Part shown: piece by piece, positions 1-10,908 of the stretch | How positions within the stretch are numbered: the first letter of the stretch is position 1 | Layout: every line of letters starts with the position of its first letter | DNA from: Hofstenia miamia | Lineage: Eukaryota; Xenacoelomorpha; Acoela | Length of the DNA stretch: 64,000 bases | NCBI GenBank assembly: GCA_004352715.1 | Contig: SCFE01000105.1 | Location: 784,852-848,851 of the forward strand | Reading direction: 5' to 3' | The notes under the pieces: generated by a model | What the model was told of the DNA's origin: nothing | Databases searched by the model: none | Seen by the model: the letters and a program-made list of their open reading frames with translations, nothing else | Made by a program: the position numbers and the translations under genes

Positions 1-235
1 CATTTCTTCTGATAAGTTGTTATGTATGAAACTAGGGGTTGCTATAAAATATTAATGTAAAACTTCGTCTCCTACCTTAGAGGTTTTCCTTTGGTGCTCT
101 TCATTTCTTTGGGACCTAGTGCTTATGGAAGCACATGACAATGCGCCAGGACTAGAGGGGGTTATCAAGTCACTATGGGACATTTTAATGTTAGCACTTA
201 AGTTAGTAATAGGCACTCTGTACTTACAAGACTCC

Positions 236-355
236 TGAGGGGCTATTTGGTGCCCAAGTAGTCATCTGAGGTCTGCTTCCAAGGGGCTATTTGGCGCCCC
301 AAGTAGTTGTGGGAATCACACTCCCAAGGGACTATTTGGTGCCCCAAGTAGTCAC
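236..355 (-). repeat. Three tandem 44-45 bp units in the extra gene of element A
   Basis: The plus-strand string CTATTTGGYGCCCC recurs at 243, 287 and 332, a period of 44 then 45 bp. On the minus strand each unit encodes 15 residues of the form xxYLGxQIxPWxxxS. The 44-bp spacing shows a 1-base deletion that breaks the frame in one unit. Element D (23776-23910) carries a 15-residue repeat of the same pattern at the same place, so this is a shared protein feature rather than a random minisatellite. Confidence 0.75.
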
Positions 356-576
356 ATAGTCTGCTACCTGAGTCCTCTTGCGTCCTTCCTCTCTTTCAGG
401 ATATGCTCTCCTCTTTGTGATGAGGGGCGTCATCTCAGCTCTGTTCATCTTGGGGTTATGTCTTCACCTCACTCATCTCCTTGTGGGTGGCTGGTTTTCA
501 GTTCATTTCATCTGATGTGACTTGGTTGCTAAACATTAATATTAATTAAGTTCCCAATCTTCTGTATTTAAGTGAT

Positions 577-1670
577 CTAAGACTCTTGTTCCCTAACTCT
601 ACATCTAGGCAAAATATGAGTAGCAGTAATGTTGCGACTATTATCAAGGTTATTATCATAATCAACCTCAGTGAGGTCGTCTTCCTCACACTTGGTGAGG
701 TTAGTATAATTCTCAAGTTCATTTACTATGTCATCAACAAGTGAAAACTCACTGTTAAGGTCAATGACAACATTACTAATATCTTTAATAGTTTGTTTGA
801 GCTGTTGGAAATGGGAGACTCTCCCATTGCTTAATATATATCTATGGTAGTCTAACACCTTGGTAATGGTAAACAGACCTTGCCAGTTGGTAGCAAACCT
901 TCACACTTGATTTGCATCAGTGATCTGGTGAGGAAAATAGGCAAAGACTTTGTCACCAATCTTGTGAGGCTTGCCATACAGTTCAAGGTTGAAATTCCAC
1001 TGTTGATGGATAACAGATTGGTTAGTGTTCCAACAGACAGTTAAATGTACTTCTTGGAACTTGTGTAACATATGATTCACAAAATTCTCCAACTTAGGTT
1101 CATTATAATCAGGGGACATGATGGAAAGAGGCATACTCACCTTATGACAGAACATAGCCTTAAATGGGCTGACCTTAGTAGTAGAATGCACTGTGGTATT
1201 GTAAAAGTACCCTACTTCCTCAATAACACGTTTCCAATTACAGCCTGCTGCTTGGATGAGAGCAACTCAAATTTGTTTGATAACAGTACAGTTGAGTCCT
1301 TCCATGACTCTGTTCAACTGTGGGTGATACATGGTGGTGAACTCATGAAGAATCTCAAGCTCATTCATTAAGGTCTCCATAAGGTGGTTGTCAAATTGAG
1401 GATCACAATCTGAAATGAAGCACTCCATGGGCCCAAACTTAAGGATCCATTCCTTGACCACTTTCTTTCCAATAAACTCAGTGGTGGTGCTGTTGAGGGG
1501 GATAAGTTGAGCATACTTTATAAAATGGTCAATAAGTATGAGAAGGTACTGGTACCCTTCCTAATCAGGAGATAGCTTCTCAATGTTCATGTGCACAACT
1601 TCTTTGGTGCATTCTGCAGCTCTGCTATGAAGCTTGGCTTGCTGCACCAGGAAATGTTGGCCAAATGCAT
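577..1670 (-). pseudogene. Element A integrase fragment (pol C-terminus)
   Basis: The minus-strand translation in several pieces matches Gypsy integrase. Visible are the region after the zinc finger, the catalytic core with KEWILKFGPME and an SDCDPQF motif holding the second acidic residue, then the STTKVSPFKAMF segment, and a C-terminal stretch ending in KCEEDDLTEVDYDNN. The same segments are found in copies B and D. Stops and frameshifts interrupt it at 1461 and 1191. It would have inserted the cDNA into chromosomal DNA. At its start (about 1670) it is fused to protease sequence because RT and RNase H are deleted. Confidence 0.85.
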
Positions 1671-1674
1671 AACT

Positions 1675-2786
1675 CTAGGTTTGTATGCAACATTTGAGTG
1701 AAGGAGAATTTCCAGAAACATCCAACAGATGTGCAGTAGATGGAAGTAAATCATTTTGTGGCAGACACAACTTAGAGCAACAAGAGTTGCTAATGATTGA
1801 GGCTGAGGCCCCAGTATCAATGGCAACATTTATCAAAGATCCATTTATATCTACTGGGATAATGTTAGTATGCAACAGTGAAATGATTACCAGAATGTTG
1901 TGTGCATGTTTTCTAGGAGACTGCACTCCAGCTAGTTTAACTGAACCACTGAGCTGACAGGTGACTCAGGAGAGCACTCTCAGTCTCCAGGTTCATCAAT
2001 GACAAAACCCTCGCCATCAGTGACTAAACAAATTACAGCTTGCCACTGAGATTTAGCATGCCCTTTCTGGCCACAGCTAGTGCTTGAAGAGTCAGGAGGT
2101 TTCTGTGAAGGAGAACCACTTTTAAGATCTCTGGCATCCTTGTCAGTACAAGTGGTGTTGTGCAACATGTATATGATGCTTATAGCCTTACAAATAATTA
2201 GGCTGAAATCATCCTCAGGGTCACACTTGAGTTAAAGGCAGGAAGCCTCTACAAATATACAAGAAAAGATCATGCTTCAAATACTCAGGGGTGAGCTTGC
2301 TTAAATGAAACAACATTTCCACTTGTGTGATGTACATGCAAATGTCATCACACCTTTTGAAAGAGAGATTACAAAGTAGCATTTTGTACTGATGTTTAAT
2401 ATGAGGGGCCATGTAATGGTCCTCAAAGTAACCAATGAGAAGTTGATAATTTCCAAAGCATTGATTGAATCAATGAAACAACACTCTCTCAATTGGGTAT
2501 CATAGGCCTGTTCTTGCATCTCAGCTTGAAGCAAATCTAGGTGTTGCTCACAAGCAAAATGTTGACTAGTTTGTTCAGCCAGGGCAGCTCAAAGCTAAAC
2601 AATCTCAGTGTTCTGAGGCTCTGGAGACATCAGTGTCTGTGGGAGAGTGAAATAAGGGTTGAAAGACAAAGCAGAAGCAATAGAACTAATTCCAGTGGTG
2701 CAAGGAGCAATGTCCAGGCTGCTAGTGCTCACACTGGGGAAACCCTGAGTGGGAGTCCCATTACATGAAAAAATACTAAAATCCAT
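1675..2786 (-). pseudogene. Element A gag and protease fragments
   Basis: From 2786 down: a gag N-terminus starting MDFSIF and containing TPTQG and SLDIAPCTTG, matching the start in D; part of a coiled-coil region (about 2460-2590); a capsid stretch APHIKHQYKMLLCNLSFK (2221-2412) shared with B, D and E; a zinc knuckle (1980-2168) in which two of four ligands are lost (first Cys to Ser, last Cys to Trp); and an aspartic protease with IDTGASASIIS (1675-1926). Gag middle is deleted. Several stops and frameshifts make it non-functional. Confidence 0.8.
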
Positions 2787-3149
2787 TTAGCAAGAAAAAC
2801 AGTAAGAAAATTCAGAAAACAATTCCAACAAATTGAGGGAAATTCCAACTGGGTTCAGAGAAACAAAAACTAATAATGGTAACAGCACAGTGTAGGGTAC
2901 AGTATTAAATCCAAATTCTAGAAGAATGAGACAACAACAAGATAACAACCAGAATGAGTAAGAATAACATAGAATCTCAGTGACAGCTTCAAAGCACAGA
3001 AATGCAGTGTAAAATAACACAAGAGAAAAAGTTATGCATTGGTTGGTAGTGAAATCAATTCATGGCCAGGGGAAACAACTATCCCAGAAGGCTCACACCA
3101 AAGAGAAAGAACAAAACCAAATGATATAGAAACAGTAATGGCTCAGCAC

Positions 3150-3165
3150 TATGTCACAATCACCA
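3150..3165 (-). other. Degenerate tRNA-Arg primer binding site, element A
   Basis: The plus strand reads TATGTCACAATCACCA. It matches 11 of 16 bases of the tRNA-Arg(UCG) 3' end seen intact in B (CCTGTCACGGTCGCCA). The three G-to-A differences inside the core include both CpG sites, as expected from CpG decay. It places the inner end of A's 5' LTR at about 3166. Confidence 0.6.
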
Positions 3166-3952
3166 GGCAAAATCAGATGACCACTTCAGTATCTATGCAA
3201 GCTTTATGATCAGAGTTCATCTCCAGGCATTGATTTGCCTGCACACTTCAACAGAATAGAGTAGAGAGTTTAACTGACACCCTAATTTATCTGGCTACTC
3301 TAGGGGTACTGGGTAACTCAAGAGTTTAGATTGAAAGTTGGAAAGTCTACCATAGCAGAGAGTGACCTGTATTCCAACAGAAAAAACATACATTGGTGGT
3401 TCACTGATTTTGCTAAACAAATACAGAAATTCCATTCCATAAAGGACTCCAGCAGTGACCAATTCACATGGCATCATGCTGAAGCCATATCTTTGAAGCC
3501 ATCCCTACTCACCAAGGTGCTAATTGTGTGTCTCAAGAATTAATTTCTTGCTCAATAGCAATTTATCTCAGAGTTCTCTTGTCTCAACTCATGTAAATAC
3601 ATAATAAACAAAGGCATGTAATTACTGTGCATTCACATTCACCAGCAGCATAGTATATTTGCAATGTGTTAATTATTAAGTGCATGTACAAATCTATCAA
3701 ATAAAAGTTGTTATTCCCTACATGTAATTGTAACCTAAAGCAACCATGATTCAGGCTGTCACCATTAAGAAGCTATTTGTTGCCCCAGACCCAGTGCAGT
3801 TTCCTCCAAAATTATCACCAGATCTTAAGCAATAGTTATCATCACCAAATCTTTGATGATGAATCTAAAATGGGTTAATAGATAATTAAATGAAAAAAAT
3901 TGAATGCAGTTGAAGGAAGTTAAATTTATTGTGCACTTTGCTACAGTAAACT
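3166..3952 (-). repeat. Element A 5' LTR, part 1 (interrupted by B)
   Basis: This stretch aligns with the reverse complement of D's 3' LTR (27055-27956). Shared stretches include CACCAAGGTGCTAATTGTG at 3511-3529, a run about TCTCAGCTCATG, and TTATTGCCCC-like text near 3780. The LTR resumes at 15240 and ends TGAGTGACTCTACA at 15344. The inner end lacks a recognisable TG start and is probably eroded. Confidence 0.7.
3825..3952. repeat. 128-bp LTR segment duplicated on both sides of element B
   Basis: Positions 3825-3952 and 15112-15239 are the same 128-bp A-LTR segment, with no indels and three substitutions. Both begin TTAAGCAATAG and end CAGTAAACT. A Gypsy insertion should duplicate only 4-6 bp. 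The left copy joins B's LTR at a shared AAACT. Confidence 0.85.
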
Positions 3953-4850
3953 TAACTAGAAACTTAATTGACTCTGCAGAAGGTTTAGATAGCATTTACA
4001 GTACAGCCATGATTCCAAGAAATAGAATAACATAGAACTTATAACTTATAGATGTAACATTGGTAATTCATCCAAGTAACAAAACTACTTTAGGTAAGAT
4101 CCAAGATGACCAATTCCTATGGCTTCCAGCCAAAGCAGAGCATCCAAAAGTAAAGTGCTTAACCTATTGACTGGTGCTACCCTATTTGTCTCACTTGCTT
4201 AATTTCTATCTCACTTCAGAAAATACAAACTCTCATTTTCATTGTTATCTCTCAGCTCACTATTAAATAATCTGTAATTGCCAGATATTCATGCTAGCCC
4301 ATGGCATGGTATCATCACAGTGTTAGGTTTTATAAGTGCATGTACATGTTGAACTATGAAAGAGAGATTTATTATTTCCTTATACATAACCGTATACGTA
4401 ACTTAATGAGTCCACAATTCGGACTGGGTAATCAACAGACCCCCAGAAGCAACTTGTTGCCCCATGCTGGTGAAAGCACTCCCGAATTGTTGCTGATCTT
4501 AAGCAATAAGTTTCATAAAGATAATAAATAAATAGAAAATACAATGGTAAAGACGGCAGTTGAGAGTAGATAAAATCTATTAAGCTATTGCTACATTTCT
4601 CTCAGGTTTTATACAAATGTTTAACTATTACCTGCCTTTGTTTACAATAATCAGATGTCAACATAGTTTAACATGATCAAATTCTTTTCCCTCGCAAAAT
4701 TCAATTTGAGCAAAAATAAGCACCATTGAGGGGACATACAACTAGCAATAGCAACCTGAGATTGAAAATAACTACTGACGTCATAGTGACGTAGAAATAC
4801 AGAATAAATTTTAAAGAATAAAATCAACAAAGTCCCCAAGCAACTCTACA
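3948..4850 (-). repeat. Element B 3' LTR (outer 23 bp missing)
   Basis: Nearly identical to 14041-15111. It ends CAACTCTACA at 4850, the inverted form of the TGTAGAG start. The opposite end lacks the first 23 bp present in the other LTR (14018-14040), joining A's LTR at AAACT. The segment 4300-4368 (69 bp) corresponds to the 237-N gap of the other LTR. Confidence 0.9.
4776..4792. promoter_or_regulatory. CRE (CREB/ATF) palindrome plus half site in B's LTR
   Basis: TGACGTCA at 4776-4783 is followed by TGACGT at 4787-4792; the same pair is at 15037-15053 in the other LTR. In element orientation it lies about 60-75 bp into the LTR, where U3 enhancers sit. In the older C LTR the corresponding sequence has lost its CpGs (about 18090-18112). 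Binding is inferred from the consensus only. Confidence 0.5.
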
Positions 4851-4863
4851 TGCCCCCCCCCTT
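4851..4863 (-). other. Polypurine tract of element B
   Basis: The minus strand reads AAGGGGGGGGGCA directly before the LTR start TGTAGAG. This is the plus-strand primer site position. C (18167-18177) and D (27042-27054) have the same layout, AAGGGGGCCA and ATGGGGGCA. Confidence 0.85.
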
Positions 4864-5008
4864 GCTCAAATTAATTTTCAGATAGCAGTTGAAGGGCTGG
4901 CCCAGACACGATGTTTTGCATGGCCACTATCATCTTTGTAGTGAGTTCACCATCCCATGTTTGGACTTCCATGTAATGTTCTTCTCAGGTGATCTGCATA
5001 AGCACTTC

Positions 5009-7690
5009 TCATTGAGTTACCACCTCGTCCTTAAGCCTCAGAAATTTGATGGTTGGCATTTGATTGCTGACGGGACAATTTCTCCTAAGGTTATTCAACT
5101 GCCTGGTAAATGTATGGTAAAACCGCTCGTAAAGCCAAAGACCCTTGAGGGTGATCATCAATGTCATCATTGCGTCAGTGTCAGACATATGAGCATCTTC
5201 CGCACTAATCTTGGTGTTGGGGTAAAAATGTATAAATACTTGTCTCAGGGACCCCATAGTAGTTGCATGATTGATAAACAGCGAGCAGTATTCTTGGACT
5301 TGACTAAGTGTCATCTCCTCTGGGTCAGATATGTTGGCTCTTATCATTATAACATTGTAATGTTGTAGTACTGAGTAATGGTTTCAACATTATTTATCCA
5401 CATTAAATCACCAGCCGCTTGGAAGAGGATAAGGACATGAGGCTGCAGTGTGGTGAGTCTTTCCTGGATCACTTGCAATTGCATATGGATGGGTAATCCA
5501 TGAGTAAAAATATCTGTTATGGTGAGCTTGCCATCAATGAATACACACTTGGAATATCCTCTTGCTATGAGTTTCTCTCATACAACTTTATACTCGCCCA
5601 TTCTACTAGCTTTGATCGCCTCTGGTCTACTGTTTACAAAATTAATTCAATCAGATAAATGTGCAGCAACCTTCTATTTGGGCTTTCTTACTTTCCATTT
5701 GGGCTGGATCAACGGTGTTTTGATTGTAGGCAGTGGGTTACATAAAAGATTGGAAGTTTTGATCTTCTTTTCCATCTCACTGAACTTTGCAGGGGAGGCT
5801 AAAGTGGTGGTCCCTATCATTACTGGATAATTTATGCAGGCATCCTTGATAGTATCCCAGAACTTTCCTCAGAGTCCCTTTTGTCGTAGGCATTTGATCT
5901 GTTGCGTGGAGATTCGTATGCAGGAAGTAGTACATTCTACGTCCAGAGCAATGTGTTGCCCCAGGGATTGTAGAATGACTAACACCTCCTTAGTGAACAT
6001 CTCCATAAGGCACCACTTCATCAATGAGAGGACGTCTTTATTGCGGCTGTTGACCAGAACTCTCTGCTGCACAGTAAGGTCATCAAGAAACTCACAAGGA
6101 TCATGCTCAACCATTAGAATGCGTTCATCTTCTGTTACAGACTATTGTGGTGTCGGTTTAGGAGAGATTGCAGCACCTCCGAATTTTTCCAAGTTTACTT
6201 TTTCAATCAAGTCCCAAATGTGGGGAGACATTTGTACAGCTGAAGATGCTAGTAGCTCCTCCTCGCGAAAAAATTGCTCTGGTGTCCGCATCACCTGGTC
6301 AAAAATGGTGATGGGAATAATCTTACCTTCTTTATTGACATGCCTGGCTGACTCGGTGAATTGACCATACCCACATTCAGGATGCTTCATTTGCTGCATG
6401 TTGAACAGAGCTTTGTTTTTACTGTAGATGTCGAACTTGGTGACTTGATCAAGTAATTGGTGTGTTGATCCAGGCAATCACTCTACAAATCATCTCGTAC
6501 TCAGGGGAGTGTTATCTGAATGAAATATAGCGAATTTTGTTTTGGAGGTGGCACTCCACATGTATTTCTTAACCGTATTGGAAAAAATATTAATGTCCTG
6601 TGGACAAATTCCAAGTCAATTGCTAGTTAACATAATCAACATCTTGCCAGTAACACTGCTTGCCCCCACCAGTCGGGCATAATATTTTTCAAACTTGTCC
6701 ATAGGCAGCTTTGTTTTTCCAGGAGAAGAGGGAGGACTACACTTATACAGCAGCCAGTTCTTTACTTTCCATGTCAGCAGGCAAACGGCTAACTCATGAA
6801 TCATTGTTTTCATGAGGGACGACCTCTTTTCATGTGACATGGGTATCTGTAAGTGGGGCTCCTTTGTAAGGTATATCATGAGTATCCAAATGGCTCCTCT
6901 GGCATATATGTCTGGTAGATTCTTCTCTGCAAAGAGACATTCCTTAAAATTTTTCTTGTATTGGGTGTTGTAGGAGACTTTGATGTCTTGAAGAGCTCTT
7001 TCCACTGACAAGTGGTAACTCTGTGATGGACTGGATATATCTAGGTGGGGCCAATCAGACTTGGGGTTGAAGTCTGCCTTTAGATCAGCCCAAATAGCTT
7101 GAATCTCATTTAATAATTGGCCACTTTGAGTGAAGGCGAAACTAACTCTCATATCAGTTATGGTAACTAGCAAAGGAGTGTTGGGGTCTGTAACTTCCAA
7201 GGTCTGTGATTGGAGCAGAACATTGATAATCAACTTCTGATTGACTGCTAGACAGTGGGATGGTACCCTTTGACACAAAAGTAAGTCTGTATAGATGAAC
7301 CTAGTGATGGGAAGGTGGCTTGTGGAGTGTGAAGAAATCAGAGCGTAATCATCTTTTGATAATATTAAGAAATTCTCCATATGAAAATGTAGGTTCTCTA
7401 TTGGTTCGGGTATGGTAGTCTCATACTCGCTGCAAACTATCATTATCAGACGTATGCCCTCAACTTTGGCAATGCGGTTTGTATTTCAGTTATGCGTAAG
7501 AAGTAAATGAAGAGGAGGTTTTGAAAATCAACATTCACACACTCAAAGCTATCAATTGTTTTACCACTATTCAAAAATTGGCACAAGTTGTATATGTTGA
7601 AGTCATCATCGAAAAAGGTGACAAGTTGTAAAGCACTAAAAGGTACTCTCGAATTATCATAAGTTTTTAAAGTGGGGGTGGCCAGCTCCT
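5009..7690 (-). pseudogene. Element B extra 3' gene, main body (unknown family)
   Basis: Open pieces at 6616-7443, 6142-6477, 5869-6114 and 5009-5347 form one protein interrupted by a few stops and frameshifts. The piece starting at 7443 continues upstream in the same frame (residues AKVEGIRLI), so its first Met is not the true start. Conserved against D: ENLHFxxENF, ISDxxxSFAFxQS, WKVKNWLL, KKYMWxATxxTKF, PEQFxxEEELL, MKWCLxEM, LDVECTT, MGSLxxVFxHFYPNT. I see no signal peptide, no hydrophobic membrane helix and no cysteine-rich ectodomain, so it does not look like an envelope gene. It looks like a soluble, largely helical protein. Family and function are unknown to me. Confidence 0.7.
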
Positions 7691-7691
7691 C

Positions 7692-7985
7692 TCATGCATG
7701 TGGGGAAATGTGTCTCTCCACGTAGGGGCAAGATGTGGAGGACGTCGTGGGAAATGCTGTCTGCTCTCTGAGTTGTGGAGCAATGTGTTGCCCACAAGGA
7801 ATCAGACTCTCCTCAGCACCATCCTGACGTCCTCTTTTTCTTGCGCACGCCTCAGCAAGTGGAGATACGTGTCTCTTGCGCCTAGATGAGGCATCTTGTT
7901 CAAGTTGGCTACCTTCCATCCTCCTTCTCACTCGGTGGTGGACAGGTGGAGCTGGTGACTTGCGTTTTCGATTTAATGGGTTCAT
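7692..7985 (-). pseudogene. Element B extra gene, basic N-terminal segment with repeats
   Basis: A 97-codon open segment between integrase and the main body. It starts with a very basic stretch (NRKRKSP, HHRVRRR, RRKRH, ARKRGR), which could serve as a nuclear localisation or nucleic-acid-binding region. Three loose motif copies follow: RHVSP, QHIAP and RHISP. These resemble the 15-residue repeat units of A and D in the same place, but spacing here is about 23-25 residues. It is in or near frame with the following body after a frameshift, so it is probably the N-terminus of the same product. Confidence 0.5.
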
Positions 7986-8242
7986 TCCTAAATGGAGTTA
8001 TAAGATTTAAATCCCAAAAGTTGGGATCATAAGCGTAAGTAGTTCTTGCCCTTCTTTGGGGGAGCGTACGTGTTTCTAAGGTATCAGAATTAATATTGTC
8101 ACAATTGTACTCATTGTCGGAAAATTCATCCTCTGAAAAACTAGTTAAATTATCATATTTTTCATATACATTGACACCGTTTGTCTACTAACGTGAATTC
8201 ATTATTTTCGTCTATTATCACATGCTCTATATCTTTTATAGC

Positions 8243-9330
8243 TCATTTGAGCCTTTGAAAATGTACCATTTTACCATTGTTTAAGGTATAGGTGTTATGA
8301 TCAAGCATTTTTTCTATCGTAAAGGGGCCTTGCCAATCATTTGCGAGTTTCTGCACTTGATTACTATCTGTTGTAATGTGGGGCAGATAAGCAAAGACTC
8401 TGTCTCTGCGTTTATGCAGTTCACCATTCATCTTTTTGTTAAAGGTTTTCTTTTGTCTTATACTAGACTGATTCGTATTATGACAGATTGTCAGGTGAAT
8501 TTGTTGCATCTCATTAAGTAATCTGTTCACATAGCTTTCTACACTGTTGTCAGCTTATTTTGGGAACATCATTGCCAAGGACATAGCGGCCTCACGACTG
8601 AACATGGCTTTGGAAGGGCCCACGCCAGTGGTTGTGTGAACTGATGTGTTGTAAAAATATTCAACACATTCTACAATTCGCCTCCATTGTTTTCCAGCAG
8701 CTCGGGACAATGCCACCTGAATCAATTTTTAAGGGTTTGGTTTAACCATTCCACCAATCTGTTCACTTGGCGATGGTAAGCAGTGGTCAATTCGTAAACG
8801 ACTTCCAGTTCTTTCATCAAAGTGTGTAAAAGATTACTTTCAAATTGAGGACCTCTATCAGAAACTAATTTGCGCATGGGTCCATATTTTAAGATCCATT
8901 CTTTAATTATTTTGTAGGCAACCTTTTCTGCAGTTGTACTACTTAAAGGAATTATGCAGGCAAACTTGATGAAGTGGTCTACCATCACGAGTAGATACTG
9001 AAAACCCTCATCATCTTTTGATAATTGTTCTAAATCAACATGCACTAACTCATTAGGGCTTTCTGCAGACTGCGATTCCATTTTGCTCTTTGTTGAGGAA
9101 AACGGTGGATGTTCAGCTCTTTGTTGAGGAAAGTGGTGGATGTTGTTGAGTAAACATTTTTCACATTTATCAATGACGTCTGTTACAGTAGCTCGTATTC
9201 CAGTGGTGACATATCTGGAGTTAAAGGTTTTCTCAGTTTGGAGGATGCCTAGGTGGCCTCTTTCATGAACTCTACATACTAGATCCCTTTTGAAATACTC
9301 AGGGATAGCAAGTCAATTGTTATGTTTACT
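8243..9330 (-). pseudogene. Element B integrase
   Basis: From 9330 down: a zinc-binding HHCC domain (HERGHLG then CEKC), the catalytic core (8722-9081) with the first Asp in MVDHF, the second in SDRGPQF and the Glu in LVEWLNQT, i.e. D,D-35-E, and a C-terminal GPY/F-type module, NDWQGPFTIEKMLD (8243-8530). All catalytic acidic residues are present. Stops interrupt it near 9312, about 8720 and about 8540. It would join element cDNA to the chromosome. Confidence 0.85.
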
Positions 9331-10908
9331 CTTCACATACAATAGACCATTTCCATTCACGTGCCAGTTGTAACAATGGAAATAACAATTCACTTCTGGA
9401 GACGTGGGGAAGTACGGATCCTTCATTCTTTTCATTATTTGGTCCAATATCCAATCATGGTGTTGATGGCGAACTATTTCCTCTTCAGAAATTTCCTCTC
9501 TCATGAGGATGGTAAGGATGGGTTTTCCGCTTCTATCTGCATTGATCTCGGGTATCAGCTGATACTCAGTATGTGGGATGAATGAGAAAGGAACCTTTTC
9601 CCCATTTGGCTTCTTTAGATCTCACTCGTAGCTCAGCAATTTCATCCAATAATCGGCGTTCAGGTGGAGTCTGCCTGGGCAATGTTTGATCGTGAATGAA
9701 AAATCATTTAAGTACTCTATCCATCAGGCAATGATGTTTGATTTGTCGCTGCTAAATTTTTTCAACCAAGTGAGAGCGCTATTGTTGGTTCACATGGTAA
9801 ACTTATGGCCGAGTATGAAATAGCAAAATTTCTTCAGTGATTCAACTAAAGCAAGCATCTCACACTTAGTTGCGCCATAGTTTTTCTCTGAAGCCCTGAG
9901 TTTTCAGCTAAAATACTGGACAGGACTCTCGACTCCATTGATGTCCTGGCTCAAGATCCCACTAATGGCAACAGCACTTGCATCACAATCAATTATAAAA
10001 TCCTTAGAGTAATCAGGAGTATTCAAAGATGGTATCTTTTTAAGTTCCATTTTTATGCCATCAAGGGCCTCTTGCTCCTGCCACGTCCACTTGAAATCTA
10101 CAGACTTTTTCAATAAGTTTGAGATTGTTTTCATTTTCTCAGCAAGGTCCGGGATAAACATTCCATAGTAATTGAGGAAACCCATTAATTGCTCAACATC
10201 TCAGCAGCTCTGTGGCATTTTGATCTTTTCCAGGAAATCTTTAGCATTGTTTTTTATCGAAATCTTGCCTGGTTCAATGACTTGGCCAAGGAAAACTACT
10301 TTCATCTGGGCTAATGAGCACTTTGTTCTGTTAACTTTCAATCCTGCCTTCTGCAATAGATCTAAGGTCCGACCGAGTTTAGTTAGATGTTCTTCAAAAG
10401 TATTACTCACAACCAAGATGTCCTCTATGTAAGCTGATATGCTGGGTTTGAGGAGGTTGGCATCATCCTTGAGAACCTTAGTGACATAGTGCTGGAAGGT
10501 AGCTGGTGCATTACATAGGCCAAAGGCCATATACTTCCACTTGTATAACCTGTAAGGGGTGATGAAGGCGGTTTTAGAGATGTCAGAAGGGCGCATCAGT
10601 ACCTGCCAGTAAGCTTTGCATAAGTTGAGGCAGGAAAAAAATTTGTATTTACTGGCGTCATAGAGGAGGTCTTTGATCCTCAGCAGGGGATACGCATCCT
10701 TAATTGTTATGTCGTTAAGCTTTTGAAAGTCAATACACAGCCAATACTTCTCGCCTTGTTGAATGAACATGGTAGGAGCAGTGTAAGGGCTGTTACTTCC
10801 TTGTATTATTCCACTTTCGATCAAATCACTCAAGATCTTTTCATACTTAGGTTTCAAATTTTTTGGTACACGGCGTACTGGTAACCCAATTGGCTGATCA
10901 TGCTTCAA
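9331..10908 (-). pseudogene. Element B reverse transcriptase and RNase H
   Basis: RT lies at 10201-10908: the fingers stretch IIQGSNSPYTAP, then LCIDFQKLNDITIKDAYPLL, the FSCLNLCKAYWQVLM block where the first catalytic Asp is replaced by Asn, and AYIEDILV, where the YxDD box reads YIED. D keeps YMDD. The connection LMGFLNYYGMFIPDLAEK and RNase H follow (IDCDASAVAISGILSQ; later ATKCEMLALVESLKK and a TNNS region). A TGA at 10200 separates RT from RNase H. The altered YIED box and the Asn would probably abolish activity. Confidence 0.85.

Larger units (their letters stand above)
1..3165 (-). mobile_element. Ty3/Gypsy element A, internal region, decayed, continues past left edge
   Basis: Reading the minus strand from 3165 down gives a degenerate primer site, gag start, zinc knuckle, protease, integrase and the start of the extra 3' gene: the order of an LTR retrotransposon. 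Reverse transcriptase and RNase H are absent. Protease at about 1675 is joined almost directly to the integrase zinc-finger end at about 1670. The middle of gag is also missing around 2460-2530. Copies B, D and E show that both segments belong there, so A has two internal deletions. Its 3' end is outside the window. Confidence 0.85.

Noticed and set aside
238-353. CRISPR-like array
   Set aside because: Only three imperfect units, coding in a retroelement, in animal DNA.
5519-6364. Plus-strand open frames within element B
   Set aside because: Shadows of the minus-strand extra gene; no start context or homology.
5009-7690. Envelope-gene interpretation of the extra Gypsy gene
   Set aside because: No signal peptide, furin-like site, fusion peptide or C-terminal membrane anchor can be seen in B or D.
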